Shown piece by piece: positions 25,827 through 34,271 of a DNA stretch of 64,000 nucleotides. The stretch covers positions 1 to 64,000 of the forward strand of contig JACPFM010000106.1 in the NCBI GenBank assembly GCA_016182965.1, written 5' to 3'. Below the pieces are notes generated by a model that worked only from the letters and a program-made list of their open reading frames with translations, searched no databases and was not told where the DNA came from. A program made the translations under genes and the position numbers. The DNA is from Deltaproteobacteria bacterium (lineage in GTDB: Bacteria > Myxococcota_A > Polyangia > Polyangiales > JADJMO01). Each line of letters starts with the position of its first letter. Position 1 is the first letter of the stretch.

Positions 25827-27191
25827 TCAGGCCTCTTCGCGATCGAGGCGCGCCGCGTCGAGCAGACGGCGATAGCGCTCCTGCACGTGGCCGAGATCGA
25901 TCTCGGTGAGGAACGAGGTGAACGCGAAGTACGGCAGGAGCGCGTCCCACTCCCTCATCCAGCGGGGCAGCAGCGCCGGCGCGTCGAGGACGCCGAGCTC
26001 GCGCAGCTCGTGGAGCACGGCGAGATCGTCGAGGGCGATGCGCCCGCAGGCCAGGAGGTGGAGCGCCTCGCGCGCGCCGCCGCGCACCGCGATCTGGAGG
26101 AAATTGTAGACCTCGCAGAAGCCCGCGAGGTACGAGGCGTCCTTGGTGAACGGCGCGCCGCCCTCGATCAGCCCGCCGCGACAGATGCGCTGCGCGTCGA
26201 ACCAGGCGTCGCGCTCCGGGGTGCCTTGCTCGACCAGCCACCGGTAGAGCTCGAGGAAATCGGCGCCCTGCGCGGCCATCTCGACCAGGCGCACCCGGCG
26301 GATGATCCGTCGCATGCGGTCGGCGCTGAACGCGCGCGCGTGGAACTCGGCGAAGACCGCGAGCCCCTCCTGCGTGCGGGTCGTGCGCGGCCCACCGGAC
26401 TTGAGGAACGGCAGCATCCGCTGCGCGGCGCCGTTCTGCGCGGTCAACGCGTGCGTCTCGACCTCGTGCACGAACAACCCGAGCACCTCGGTGCGGCGGA
26501 AGCTGGTGCCGGCGCGCACGCGCACGCGCTCGGTGCCGGCGACGACCTTGGCGGACAGCCGATCGTCGACCTGCACGTCGATCTTCATGCCGTCGGCGAC
26601 CGCGAGCGCCTCGATCGCCTTGGCGAAGCCCTTGGCGTCGAGGTGCTCCTCGCCGTCCTTCTGCCTCTTTCGCTTCGTCGGCGGCGCCGGCGCCGGGAGA
26701 TCCTCGCCCTTCAGGCGGCGCTCGAGGTGGCCCGCGAGGTCGAGGTTGGAGGTGTCGCGATCGAAGCGCGACTGGGGCCCGCCGTAGACCTCGACCGAGA
26801 TCTCGTGGAAGCGGCGCGTGCCGAGCGAGAGGATCATCCGGTTGGCATCGGCGTACGAGCGGGCGACGTCGATCAGCCAGCGCTGGATCGGATCGGAGAC
26901 GTCGAGCGTCATCGCGAACGACTCGAGCTCGCGCACGTGTGCGTTGGCGCGCTCGCGATCGACCTCGTAGACGACGCGGGGCAGCTCGCGCGCCTCGTCC
27001 GCGAAGAACTGCTCCTCGACCTCGCGCGGCCAGCTGAGCGCGTCGAGGAGGCGGGTCTTGCCCGCCACCATGTCGAAGAGCGGGACCGCGCGCTCGATGG
27101 CCGCGAGCGAACGCGACGGCGGCGACGACCTGCTCACCGTCGCACGATCGGTGATGCGGGCGCTTTGCGCAAGCCGGGCGGCAGCGCTCAC
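25827..27191 (-). CDS. DUF1704/MATCAP-family metalloprotease homologue (QEGLA motif)
   Basis: This 454-residue protein of the DUF1704 family is annotated in many bacteria as flavohemoglobin expression-modulating QEGLA protein. It is homologous to eukaryotic KIAA0895L/MATCAP, a tubulin tyrosine carboxypeptidase. It shows the zinc-binding HExxxH as HEVETH (about 239-244) and the TQEGLAVFAEF motif, plus GAPFTKDASYLAGFCEVYNF. These fit a gluzincin-like peptidase active site. The bacterial substrate is unknown. The GTG start at 27191 overlaps the stop of the small lipoprotein gene by 4 nt, so the two are coupled. Confidence 0.85.
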   Translation of the reverse strand: MSAAARLAQSARITDRATVSRSSPPSRSLAAIERAVPLFDMVAGKTRLLDALSWPREVEEQFFADEARELPRVVYEVDRERANAHVRELESFAMTLDVSDPIQRWLIDVARSYADANRMILSLGTRRFHEISVEVYGGPQSRFDRDTSNLDLAGHLERRLKGEDLPAPAPPTKRKRQKDGEEHLDAKGFAKAIEALAVADGMKIDVQVDDRLSAKVVAGTERVRVRAGTSFRRTEVLGLFVHEVETHALTAQNGAAQRMLPFLKSGGPRTTRTQEGLAVFAEFHARAFSADRMRRIIRRVRLVEMAAQGADFLELYRWLVEQGTPERDAWFDAQRICRGGLIEGGAPFTKDASYLAGFCEVYNFLQIAVRGGAREALHLLACGRIALDDLAVLHELRELGVLDAPALLPRWMREWDALLPYFAFTSFLTEIDLGHVQERYRRLLDAARLDREEA

Positions 27192-27448
27192 TGCTTCAGG
27201 TCTTCGCCGGCCTTCTTCGTCTTCTCGCCCGCCTTCTCCACGGCGCTGCCGGCGCCCTTGGCGCCCTCCTTCGCCTTCCCCGCGGCGGTGTCGGCGCCCG
27301 CTTTCTCCGCCGGACCCTCGGCGGTCGGCTGCACCGGCGTGTTCGGCGACGGCGTGGTCCCGTCGTCCTTGCGACGACACGCGGGGGCGGCGGCGAGCAC
27401 GAAGGAGAGCGCGACGGCGCAGGGCAGGGCGAGCTGGGCAGGACGCAT
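27188..27448 (-). CDS. Small Ala/Lys-rich lipoprotein
   Basis: This 86-residue lipoprotein has the signal LALPCAVALSFVLAAAPAC and a mature domain of KAKEGAKGAGSAVEKAGEKT-type heptad-like Ala/Lys/Glu repeats, likely a single long amphipathic helix. It is coupled (GTGA overlap) to the downstream DUF1704 peptidase gene. The ATG at 27448 is the only reasonable start. It may tether or be processed by its neighbour, but this is conjecture. Confidence 0.78.
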   Translation of the reverse strand: MRPAQLALPCAVALSFVLAAAPACRRKDDGTTPSPNTPVQPTAEGPAEKAGADTAAGKAKEGAKGAGSAVEKAGEKTKKAGEDLKQ

Positions 27449-27510
27449 GGCACGGTCTCTGACGACCCGTCACAGGTGCGGTCGCGACACGAGCGTGCCA
27501 AAAGAGTCGT

Positions 27511-29232
27511 GTGCTCTTCCGCCTGCTCCTCGCGCCGTTGGCGCTCCTCGTGCGCGTGCTCCTCTTTCCGCGCCGGGCGCTTCGCCGCGTGTTCGCCGCG
27601 CCGAAGGGCGCGCTGATCGAGGTCACCCTCAAGGGGCTGATCCGCGAGACCCCGGCGCGCCCGCGGAAATGGTGGCCCCCGCGCAATCTGCTGCGTCGGG
27701 AGCGCGCATCGGAGGTTCACGTGCGCTCGCTGCGCCGGGTGCTCGACGAGGCGATCGCCGACGCGCGCGTCTCCGGTGTGCTCGTGCGCATCGACGGGCT
27801 CGCCGGCGGCTGGGCGTCGTTCGCCGCGCTGCGCGAGGAGATCGCGCGCGTGCGCGCCGCCGGCAAGCGCCTCGTTGCCTGGCTGCCGCACGGCGGCGGC
27901 AACCGCGAGCTGTACGTCGCGTCGGCGGCGAGCACCATCGTCACGCCGCGCACCGCCGACGTCGCGCTCGTCGGCCCGAAGATCGAGGGCCACTACGCGC
28001 GGAGCGCGCTCGACAAGCTCGGCATCGACGTCGAGCTGCACGCGCGCAAGGAGTTCAAGAGCGCGGGCGACCGCGTGGCGCGCGACGGCCGCAGCGAGGC
28101 CGATCGGCAGCAGAACGAGGCGCTGCTCGACGCGGTCTTTGCGGCGTTGATCGCCGCGGTGGCCGAGGGGCGCGGCGTGCCCGAGGCGCGCGTGCGGGGG
28201 TGGATCGACGACGGCCCGACGCACGGCGAGATCGCCGTGGAGCGCGGCCTCGTCGATCACGTCGCGCACGACGACGATCTGCCGACGCTGCTCGGCGCGC
28301 CCGTGGTCCCGGCCGGCGCCTACGCGGAGCGCCGCGGGCTCGGTCGTTCGCCGTATCGGCTCGTTCGCCGCCGGGCGATCGGCATCGTCGAGGTGCACGG
28401 CGCCATCGCCTCGACGGCGACGCCGCTGGCGCAGGCGATGGGGCCGCTCGCGATCGCCGAGCGCGTGATCGCCGATCTGCGCGCGGCGGAGCGCGATCCG
28501 CGCATCGCCGCGGTGGTGCTCGACATCGACTCGCCGGGCGGCACCGTCGGCGCCTCCGACGCGATCTGGGCGGCGGCGCACCGGCTCGCCGCGAAGAAGC
28601 CGGTGGTGGCGCGCATGGGCGATGTCGCGGCGAGCGGCGGGTACTGGATCGCGGTCGCCGCCAAGACGATCGTCGCGCGCCCGCTCACCGTGACCGGCTC
28701 CATCGGCGTGGTGGCGGTGCGGCCGATCGCCGCGCGCCTCGCCGAGCGGCTGGGGATCGCGCGCGACGTCATCGCCCGCGGCCGCTTCGCCGATCTCGAC
28801 GCGGTGACGCGCGCGCCGACCGACGAGGAGCGCGCCCTGTTCGCGCGCGAGATCGACGCGCACTACGGCGCGTTCGTCGCGCACGTGGCGGCGTTCCGCG
28901 GCATGGTCCCCGACGAGGTCGAGCGGGTCGCGCGCGGCCGGGTGTGGACCGGCGCCGCCGCTCTCGAGCAACGGCTCGTCGATCGCCTCGGCGGCCTCGA
29001 CGAGGCGGTGGCGGTGCTCCGGAGCGAGCTCGGCCCCCTACGCCTCGACGAGGAGCCGCGGGTCGTCGTCGGGAGGCTCCCGAGCCGGCGCGATCCTGCG
29101 CCGCGCCCGGCTGCGGCGGCGATCCTCGAGCTGCTCCCGGAGTCGCTGCGCACCCCGGCGTCGCCGCTCGTCGCCGCGATCGCCGAGGGCGCGCGCGTCG
29201 CCGCGATCGCGCTCGTGTCGCAGCCGCGCTAG
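27511..29232 (+). CDS. sppA: Signal peptide peptidase SppA (67-kDa type)
   Basis: This membrane-bound serine protease degrades cleaved signal peptides. The 573-residue protein has the tandem S49 domain arrangement of the long SppA form: an N-terminal anchor (LLLAPLALLVRVLLF), a first domain bearing the catalytic Lys in ARKEFKSAGD (about 181), and a second domain bearing the Ser in GDVAASGGYW (about 375) followed by LTVTGSIGVV. Both members of the Ser/Lys dyad are present. The start is GTG at 27511. The next gene follows after 9 bp. Confidence 0.95.
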   Translation: MLFRLLLAPLALLVRVLLFPRRALRRVFAAPKGALIEVTLKGLIRETPARPRKWWPPRNLLRRERASEVHVRSLRRVLDEAIADARVSGVLVRIDGLAGGWASFAALREEIARVRAAGKRLVAWLPHGGGNRELYVASAASTIVTPRTADVALVGPKIEGHYARSALDKLGIDVELHARKEFKSAGDRVARDGRSEADRQQNEALLDAVFAALIAAVAEGRGVPEARVRGWIDDGPTHGEIAVERGLVDHVAHDDDLPTLLGAPVVPAGAYAERRGLGRSPYRLVRRRAIGIVEVHGAIASTATPLAQAMGPLAIAERVIADLRAAERDPRIAAVVLDIDSPGGTVGASDAIWAAAHRLAAKKPVVARMGDVAASGGYWIAVAAKTIVARPLTVTGSIGVVAVRPIAARLAERLGIARDVIARGRFADLDAVTRAPTDEERALFAREIDAHYGAFVAHVAAFRGMVPDEVERVARGRVWTGAAALEQRLVDRLGGLDEAVAVLRSELGPLRLDEEPRVVVGRLPSRRDPAPRPAAAAILELLPESLRTPASPLVAAIAEGARVAAIALVSQPR

Positions 29233-29241
29233 GGTCAGCAC

Positions 29242-30531
29242 GTGCGCCGGAAGCCCAATCGCGCGGTCGCCGTCGGCGTGGTCCTCGCCGTGGTCGTGCT
29301 CGTCGCGGCGATCGTGCTCTTCGTGGTGGTGCCCCGCGTGGTCGCCGCGAAGATCGAGGCGGCCGCGTCGCGCCGCGCGTTGACGATCGCCTACGGGAGC
29401 GCGGCCTACCGGTTCACGCGCGCGGAGGTGCGCGACGCGACGATCACGCCGAAGACCGGCAAGCGCGTGACGCTGCGCGCGCCGCTGATCGACGCGCGCA
29501 TCCACGGGCTCTCGCCCACGTGGATCCTCTTCCCCCGCCTCGACGCCACCGTCAGCGGCGGCCTCGACGAGGTGGTGGCGGCGATCGATCCGGTCCGCAA
29601 GGCCGACGAGGCCCTGCCGCCCGCCGAGCGCCTGCCCATCGACGTGCAGGGCGGGACCTTCACCTGGAAGGAGCCGTTCGGCGACGAGAGCTCGATCGTG
29701 TTCGGCGACATGCGCGCCAGCGTCCGGCCCGCCGAGGCGCTGGTCACCGCGACGCTCCGCAAGGGTCGCATGACCCTGCCGCACCTCGCGCTCGACGGGC
29801 TCTCGGTCGACGTGAAGCGCAGCACCAAGGCCGGCGAGCGCCTCGATCTGCGCGCGTCGCTCGGCGGTCTCGCCGGTGAGGACGGTCACGCGCGCATCGA
29901 CGCGCACCGCGTCGAGGGCGAGACGACGCTCGACGTCGACGTCGAGCAGTTCGGCCTCTCGAACGCGTCGCCGAAGCTCCAAGGACTCGATCTGTCGCTC
30001 TCGGTGGTCGACGCCACCGTGCACGCGGAGCGCTCCGCCGAGGGCGCGGTGCGCTCCAACGGCAAGCTCGCCATCACCAAGCTGCGGCTGCCGCCCGTCA
30101 AGGTCGGGCCGGTCTCGGTGGCGGTCGGCGGCACCGTGCGCGTCAGCTGGAAGGGCACACCGAAGAAGGGCGCACCCGGCACGATGCTCATCGACGACGG
30201 CAAGGTGGAGGTGGTCCTCGGCGGGCGCGCGCGCGTGGTGAAGATCACCGGCGAGATCGCCCTCGGCGAGACGGGCGAGGGGCCCTACCTCGTGAAGATC
30301 GACTGGGAGGCCGGCCCCTTCCCGTGCGCCGAGATCGTCGGCGACGTCGGCGGCGCGCTCGCCAAGGGGCTCGCCGCGAGCACCGTCTCGGGCACCGTGC
30401 GCGCGCGCGGCACCGTCCGCGGCGATCTCTCCGAGATCGACGACCTGAAGAAGTCGGTCGAGATCCTCGAGGCGTGCAAGCTCGACGTCGGCAAGAGCCT
30501 CGGCGGCCTGCTCGACGGGCTGCCGTTCTGA
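29242..30531 (+). CDS. AsmA/GspN-like membrane-anchored protein
   Basis: This 429-residue protein has one N-terminal membrane anchor (AVGVVLAVVVLVAAIVLFVVV) and a long beta-rich periplasmic region with alternating hydrophobic strands (VTLRAPLIDARIHGLSPTWI, VSVAVGGTVRVSWKG, VEVVLGGRARVVKITGEIAL). This is the pattern of AsmA-like or GspN-like lipid-bridge proteins; a GspN role in type II secretion is possible but no other gsp genes are here. It begins with GTG at 29242, 9 bp after sppA, so probably the two share a transcript. Confidence 0.65.
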   Translation: MRRKPNRAVAVGVVLAVVVLVAAIVLFVVVPRVVAAKIEAAASRRALTIAYGSAAYRFTRAEVRDATITPKTGKRVTLRAPLIDARIHGLSPTWILFPRLDATVSGGLDEVVAAIDPVRKADEALPPAERLPIDVQGGTFTWKEPFGDESSIVFGDMRASVRPAEALVTATLRKGRMTLPHLALDGLSVDVKRSTKAGERLDLRASLGGLAGEDGHARIDAHRVEGETTLDVDVEQFGLSNASPKLQGLDLSLSVVDATVHAERSAEGAVRSNGKLAITKLRLPPVKVGPVSVAVGGTVRVSWKGTPKKGAPGTMLIDDGKVEVVLGGRARVVKITGEIALGETGEGPYLVKIDWEAGPFPCAEIVGDVGGALAKGLAASTVSGTVRARGTVRGDLSEIDDLKKSVEILEACKLDVGKSLGGLLDGLPF

Positions 30532-30534
30532 CCA

Positions 30535-30574
30535 GTCGTCAGTCGTAGCAGTCGTCAGTCGTCAGTCTGATGAC
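30535..30574. repeat. Heptamer element, GTCGTCA family (short copy)
   Basis: GTCGTCA units occur at 30535-30541, 30551-30557 and 30558-30564, with a 9-nt variant between the first two. They are followed by a short, partly complementary CTGATGAC (30567-30574). The element lies just after the stop of the AsmA-like gene, between convergent genes. It is a shorter version of the elements at 58830 and 63696. Confidence 0.7.
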
Positions 30575-30626
30575 CCGGTCTTCGCGAGCGGCGACACCGC
30601 GGACGCCGCGAACGGCGACCACTCCC

Positions 30627-31196
30627 TCAGGAGTTCGACTCGCAGGGAATGACGCGGAAGTCGCGGCGCGCGGTGCGACGCCACTTTCCGTCGAAGTCCT
30701 TCCAGTCGACCTTGTAGATGGTGCAGCGACGCTTTCCGCGCTGGACGTCCTCGACGTAGACGTCGGTCGTCGCCGCGGTGATGTTCGGATCGAGCTTCAC
30801 GTCCTGCACTTCGTACTTCTTGACGACCATGCCCTCCTTGCCGGCGAACTGGGCCTCCTTGAACAGATCGTCGGCCTCCTTCTCGGTCTCCTTCGCCGGC
30901 GCGAAGAAGTCGCGGAAGGCCTTGCGATCGTCGTCGGTGGCGCCTTCGTAGACCTTCGACAGCGCGGAGAGCTGCGCCATCTGGCGTTCGCGGACGGTCT
31001 TGAGGGCCGCGGCGTACTTCTGCTCCTTGGGATCGGGCACGGCGGCGGACGCCTTGGCGGCGGCCGCCGACGCGGAGGCCGCGGCCGCGAGCGCCTCCGC
31101 GCGCTTCTCCACACCCATCTGCTGGTTACAACCAAGGGGCCCGACGACGAGGATGACGCCGAGGAGCCCCGCCTGCGCGATGACCACTCTTCGCAT
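30627..31196 (-). CDS. Lipoprotein, GVEKRAEAL family member 1
   Basis: This 189-residue lipoprotein has signal LLGVILVVGPLGC. Just after the Cys comes a helical segment, MGVEKRAEALAAAASASAAA. A C-terminal globular domain follows (VYVEDVQRGKRRCTIYKVDW). The helical segment is clearly related to the lipoprotein at 45141-45704 (SGVEKRAEELAAANSAAKSA), and both continue with a DP-E-KY stretch, which defines a small paralogous family. Function is unknown. It diverges from the EamA gene with a gap of under 10 bp. Confidence 0.75.
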   Translation of the reverse strand: MRRVVIAQAGLLGVILVVGPLGCNQQMGVEKRAEALAAAASASAAAAKASAAVPDPKEQKYAAALKTVRERQMAQLSALSKVYEGATDDDRKAFRDFFAPAKETEKEADDLFKEAQFAGKEGMVVKKYEVQDVKLDPNITAATTDVYVEDVQRGKRRCTIYKVDWKDFDGKWRRTARRDFRVIPCESNS

Positions 31197-31202
31197 GAAT
31201 TC

Positions 31203-32093
31203 ATGCTAGCTCTCTCGGCCTCGATGGGCAGTGCGTATGTGCGGGTCGCGATCGCCGCGACGGCGTGGGGAACGTGGTCGTTGTTCTTGCGTCCCGCGTC
31301 GATTGATCCGCGTTGGGCGTCCGCGATCATGCTCGCAGTCGTTGCGCTCGCGAGCGCGCCGACGCTGCTCCGAAATGGCGCGCGCGGGCCGTCGGAGGGG
31401 CCGCCGCGCAGACCGTCCGAGTGGTGGGCCATCGTCGGGCTCGGCGTGTTCGACGCGGCGAACGCCGCGCTCTTCTTCTCGGCCATGGCCGTCACGAGCG
31501 TCGCGGTCGCCGTGCTCTCGCACTACCTCGCGCCCGTGTTCGTCGCGGCCGTCGCGCCGTCCGTGCTCGGCACTCCCCGCGCAAGGCGTGCGTTGCCGTT
31601 GACCGCGCTCGCTTTGCTCGGGCTCGCGCTGGTGCTCGAGCCGTGGAAGGTCGGGAGCTCGATCGGAAAGCCTGTGCTCGGCGCGATGTTGGGGGCAGGC
31701 TCGGCCGTCTTCTACGCGACGAACGTGCTCATCACCAAGCGCGTCGGCCCGCGCTTCACCGCGGAGGAGCAGCTCGTCTACCACGCGGTGCTGTCCGCCG
31801 TGCTGCTCGCGATCGTCGCAGTCGTCGTGCGCGCACCGCTGCCGACGCTCCGCGGGGCGGCGCTCGTCGCGACGGCGAGCGTGTGCATCGGCGCCGTCGC
31901 CGGCCTCTTGTTCCTGCAAGGTCTGAAGCGCATCCGCGCGGAGCACGCCGGCATGCTCACGTTCCTCGAGCCGCTCACGGCGGTGGTCGTGGCGTGGCTC
32001 GCCTGGGGCGAGCGGCCGGGATTCAGCGCCGCGATCGGCGGCACGCTGGTCCTCGGCGCCGGCGTGTTCTCGCTTCGCGCGCCCTCGACATAA
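31203..32093 (+). CDS. EamA/DMT-superfamily transporter
   Basis: This 296-residue inner-membrane transporter has ten predicted spans in two EamA repeats (first: VRVAIAATAWGTWSLFLR and SAMAVTSVAVAVLSHYLAPV; second: AMLGAGSAVFYATNVLITKR and HAGMLTFLEPLTAVVVAWL). The family exports small metabolites or amino acids. ATGs at 31203 and 31224 are both possible; the second leaves more room for the divergent promoter. A MarR-type gene follows after 20 bp and may control it. Confidence 0.9.
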   Translation: MLALSASMGSAYVRVAIAATAWGTWSLFLRPASIDPRWASAIMLAVVALASAPTLLRNGARGPSEGPPRRPSEWWAIVGLGVFDAANAALFFSAMAVTSVAVAVLSHYLAPVFVAAVAPSVLGTPRARRALPLTALALLGLALVLEPWKVGSSIGKPVLGAMLGAGSAVFYATNVLITKRVGPRFTAEEQLVYHAVLSAVLLAIVAVVVRAPLPTLRGAALVATASVCIGAVAGLLFLQGLKRIRAEHAGMLTFLEPLTAVVVAWLAWGERPGFSAAIGGTLVLGAGVFSLRAPST

Positions 32094-32097
32094 GTGC

Positions 32098-32107
32098 TAT
32101 ATATAAC
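32098..32107 (+). promoter_or_regulatory. AT-rich -10-like element ahead of the marR-type gene
   Basis: TATATATAAC is a rare AT-rich island between the EamA stop and the ATG at 32114. It could be a -10 box or part of a MarR operator. It lies so close to the ATG that the transcript would have little or no leader. Confidence 0.4.
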
Positions 32108-32113
32108 CGAGAC

Positions 32114-32533
32114 ATGAAACCGAGCGCGCGCCTGGCCTCGATCCTCGACTCGCTCCAGCGCCGGTTGCGCGACGCCGAGAAGGCGTCGTTCGCCAAGCAC
32201 CTCCCGCGCGGCGTCACCGCGGGCGACGTGCGCGTGCTGCGCGCGGTCGATCGGGTCGGCGATCAGGGCGTGTCGGCCGTCGCCGTGGCGCTCGGCACCT
32301 CGCAGCCCGCCGCGACGGTGGCGATCGCGCGCCTCGAGACCCGCGGCCTCGTCGCGCGCGCGCCGAGCTCCGCCGACGGTCGTCGCAAGCAGCTCGCGCT
32401 CACGACCAAGGGGCGGCAGGTGGAGCAGGCGCACGGGCAAGCCGACGGCGACAGCGCCGAGGCGTTCCTCGCCCCGCTGTCGAAGGGCGATCGCGCGGCG
32501 CTCGTCGAGCTGCTCGCGAAGCTGCTCGAGTGA
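32114..32533 (+). CDS. MarR-family transcriptional regulator
   Basis: This 139-residue winged-helix protein has an N-terminal dimerisation helix (LASILDSLQRRLRDAEKASF), the recognition region VSAVAVALGTSQPAATVAIARLETRGLV and the wing ADGRRKQLALTTKGRQV. The family represses linked transporters and responds to small ligands. It follows the EamA gene on the same strand, so this is likely a transporter-regulator pair. The first ATG after the AT-rich element is chosen. Confidence 0.9.
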   Translation: MKPSARLASILDSLQRRLRDAEKASFAKHLPRGVTAGDVRVLRAVDRVGDQGVSAVAVALGTSQPAATVAIARLETRGLVARAPSSADGRRKQLALTTKGRQVEQAHGQADGDSAEAFLAPLSKGDRAALVELLAKLLE

Positions 32534-32558
32534 GCCTCGCTCCAGCCTCGAGCGAGCC

Positions 32559-34271
32559 TCAGGCGAGCCGAACGAGGATCGACTTCAGGTGCGGCTCGCG
32601 GCCGAAGGGGGCCGGGAAATCCACCGGCGGCGGCAGGTCCTTCATCTGCAGCACCTCGCGGCCGGCGTCGCGGGCCGCCTCGTGCAGCAAGCGTCGCAGC
32701 TTGGCCTGCACGGTCTGCCGGTGGTTCGAGCAGGCGAGCAGCGAACCACCCTCCGCCACGACGGCCATCGCGCGCGCGGCGAGCGGCCGGTAGTCGCCGC
32801 CCGACGTCGAGAAGCGGCTCTTGCCGACCGTGGAGTAGCTCGGCGGATCGAGGAGCACGAGATCGTAGCGATCTCGCTTGCGACGCGCGGCCTCGAGCCA
32901 GGTGATCGCGTCGTCGGCGACGAAGGCGTGGTGATCGCCGGAGAGACCCGCGTGCGCGAGCCCGCGCTCGCCGCGCTCGAGCGCGGGCCTCGCCGCGTCG
33001 ACCGAGACCGTGCGCGCCGCCCCGCCGGCGGCCGCGGCGACGGTGAACGGGCAGGTGTAGGCGAAGAGGTTGAGCACGCGCTTGCCCGCCGACATCGCGC
33101 GGACCCGTCGACGGTTCTCCCGCTGATCGAGGAAGATCCCGGTCGAGAGCCCGTCGCCGAGGCGCGCGAGGTAGGGCAGGCCGTGCTCGACGATCTCGAT
33201 CTCGTCGGCCGCCTTCGCGCCGCGCACCGGGGCGCCGGGCGCGAAGGCGTCGCTGCGCGCGTCGACGATGACGTTGGCCTGCTTGGGCCGGACCTTCAGG
33301 TAGATGCCCGCGAAGCCGAGCGGCGCGAGCGCGTCGAGGATCGCCTCGCGTGACTCCACCGCGTCGTCGTACAGGTGCACCACGAGGTGATCGCCGTAGA
33401 CGTCGACGGCCACGCCCGCGAGCGCGTCGCCGTCTTCGTGCACGAGACGGAACGCGGTGGTCCTGGCGTCGCCCTCGGCGAGCGCGGCGCGCCCGAGCCA
33501 GAAGCGCTCCTCGCGCGCATGATCGAGCGCGTCGTCGAACGCCTCGCGATCGAACGGCGAGACGAGCGGCGCCTCGCCGCGCGCCAGCCAGCGCGCGAAG
33601 ACGCGCGGCGCGTCGCGCGTGGCGGTGAGAGGGCGACCGGTCAGCGGGTGCTCGAGCGAGAGCGAGTGCGCGTGGAGCAGGAGCCGCGGCGCGGGCGCGC
33701 CGCCGTACAGGCGATCGCCGGCGATCGGCGCGCCCTCCGCCGCGAGCTGCACCCGCGCCTGGTGCGTGCGGCCGGTGATCAGCGAGAGCTCGAGCAAGGC
33801 GCGGTCGCCTTCACGCGCGCGCACGCGCACCTCGGTGATCGCCTCCTGAGCGCGACGGTCGCGCGGCCCGGCGACGCGCACCACGCCGTCTTCGAGCGGG
33901 CCGAGGCGATGGCGGAGGGTGCGATCGCCGCCGCGCCACCCGCGCACGACGGCGTGGTAACGCTTGTGGACCTTGCGGCCCTCCAGCTGCGCCGCGAGCC
34001 CGCGGTTGGCCTCCTTGCGCTTGGTGTACGCGATGACGCCGGAGGTCGCGCGATCGAGGCGCTGATGGACGCCGAGGTAGACGCGGTCGATCGGCACGCC
34101 GTCGCGCGCGGCGAGGAAGGCGCGCACGCGCGTGGGCAGATCGTCGTGCTCGTCCTCGCGCGCGGCCTGTGTCGGGACGCCCGCGGGCTTGTCGACGACG
34201 AGCAGCGCGTCGTCCTCGTGCACGACGCGCTCGGACGAGAGATCGGGCCACACCGCGCGTCGATCGACCAT
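32559..34271 (-). CDS. Fused RluA-type pseudouridine synthase and RlmI/RlmK-like methyltransferase
   Basis: This 570-residue fusion has its domains in the reverse order of the fusion at 19269. Residues about 1-230 form an RluA-type pseudouridine synthase (VHQRLDRATSGVIAYTKRKE with catalytic D73; ITGRTHQARVQLAAEG). Residues about 250-570 form an RlmI/RlmK-like SAM methyltransferase (GVAVDVYGDHLVVHL, STGIFLDQRENRRRV, NLFAYTCPFTVAAAAGG, LLDPPSYS). Both active sites look complete. The targets are probably rRNA. The ATG is at 34271. Confidence 0.9.
   Translation of the reverse strand: MVDRRAVWPDLSSERVVHEDDALLVVDKPAGVPTQAAREDEHDDLPTRVRAFLAARDGVPIDRVYLGVHQRLDRATSGVIAYTKRKEANRGLAAQLEGRKVHKRYHAVVRGWRGGDRTLRHRLGPLEDGVVRVAGPRDRRAQEAITEVRVRAREGDRALLELSLITGRTHQARVQLAAEGAPIAGDRLYGGAPAPRLLLHAHSLSLEHPLTGRPLTATRDAPRVFARWLARGEAPLVSPFDREAFDDALDHAREERFWLGRAALAEGDARTTAFRLVHEDGDALAGVAVDVYGDHLVVHLYDDAVESREAILDALAPLGFAGIYLKVRPKQANVIVDARSDAFAPGAPVRGAKAADEIEIVEHGLPYLARLGDGLSTGIFLDQRENRRRVRAMSAGKRVLNLFAYTCPFTVAAAAGGAARTVSVDAARPALERGERGLAHAGLSGDHHAFVADDAITWLEAARRKRDRYDLVLLDPPSYSTVGKSRFSTSGGDYRPLAARAMAVVAEGGSLLACSNHRQTVQAKLRRLLHEAARDAGREVLQMKDLPPPVDFPAPFGREPHLKSILVRLA

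Noticed and set aside
25887..29879. A very long open frame on the plus strand across the DUF1704 and sppA genes
   Set aside because: It is Arg/Ala/Gly-rich, has no recognisable domain and is antisense or out of frame to genes with intact catalytic motifs.
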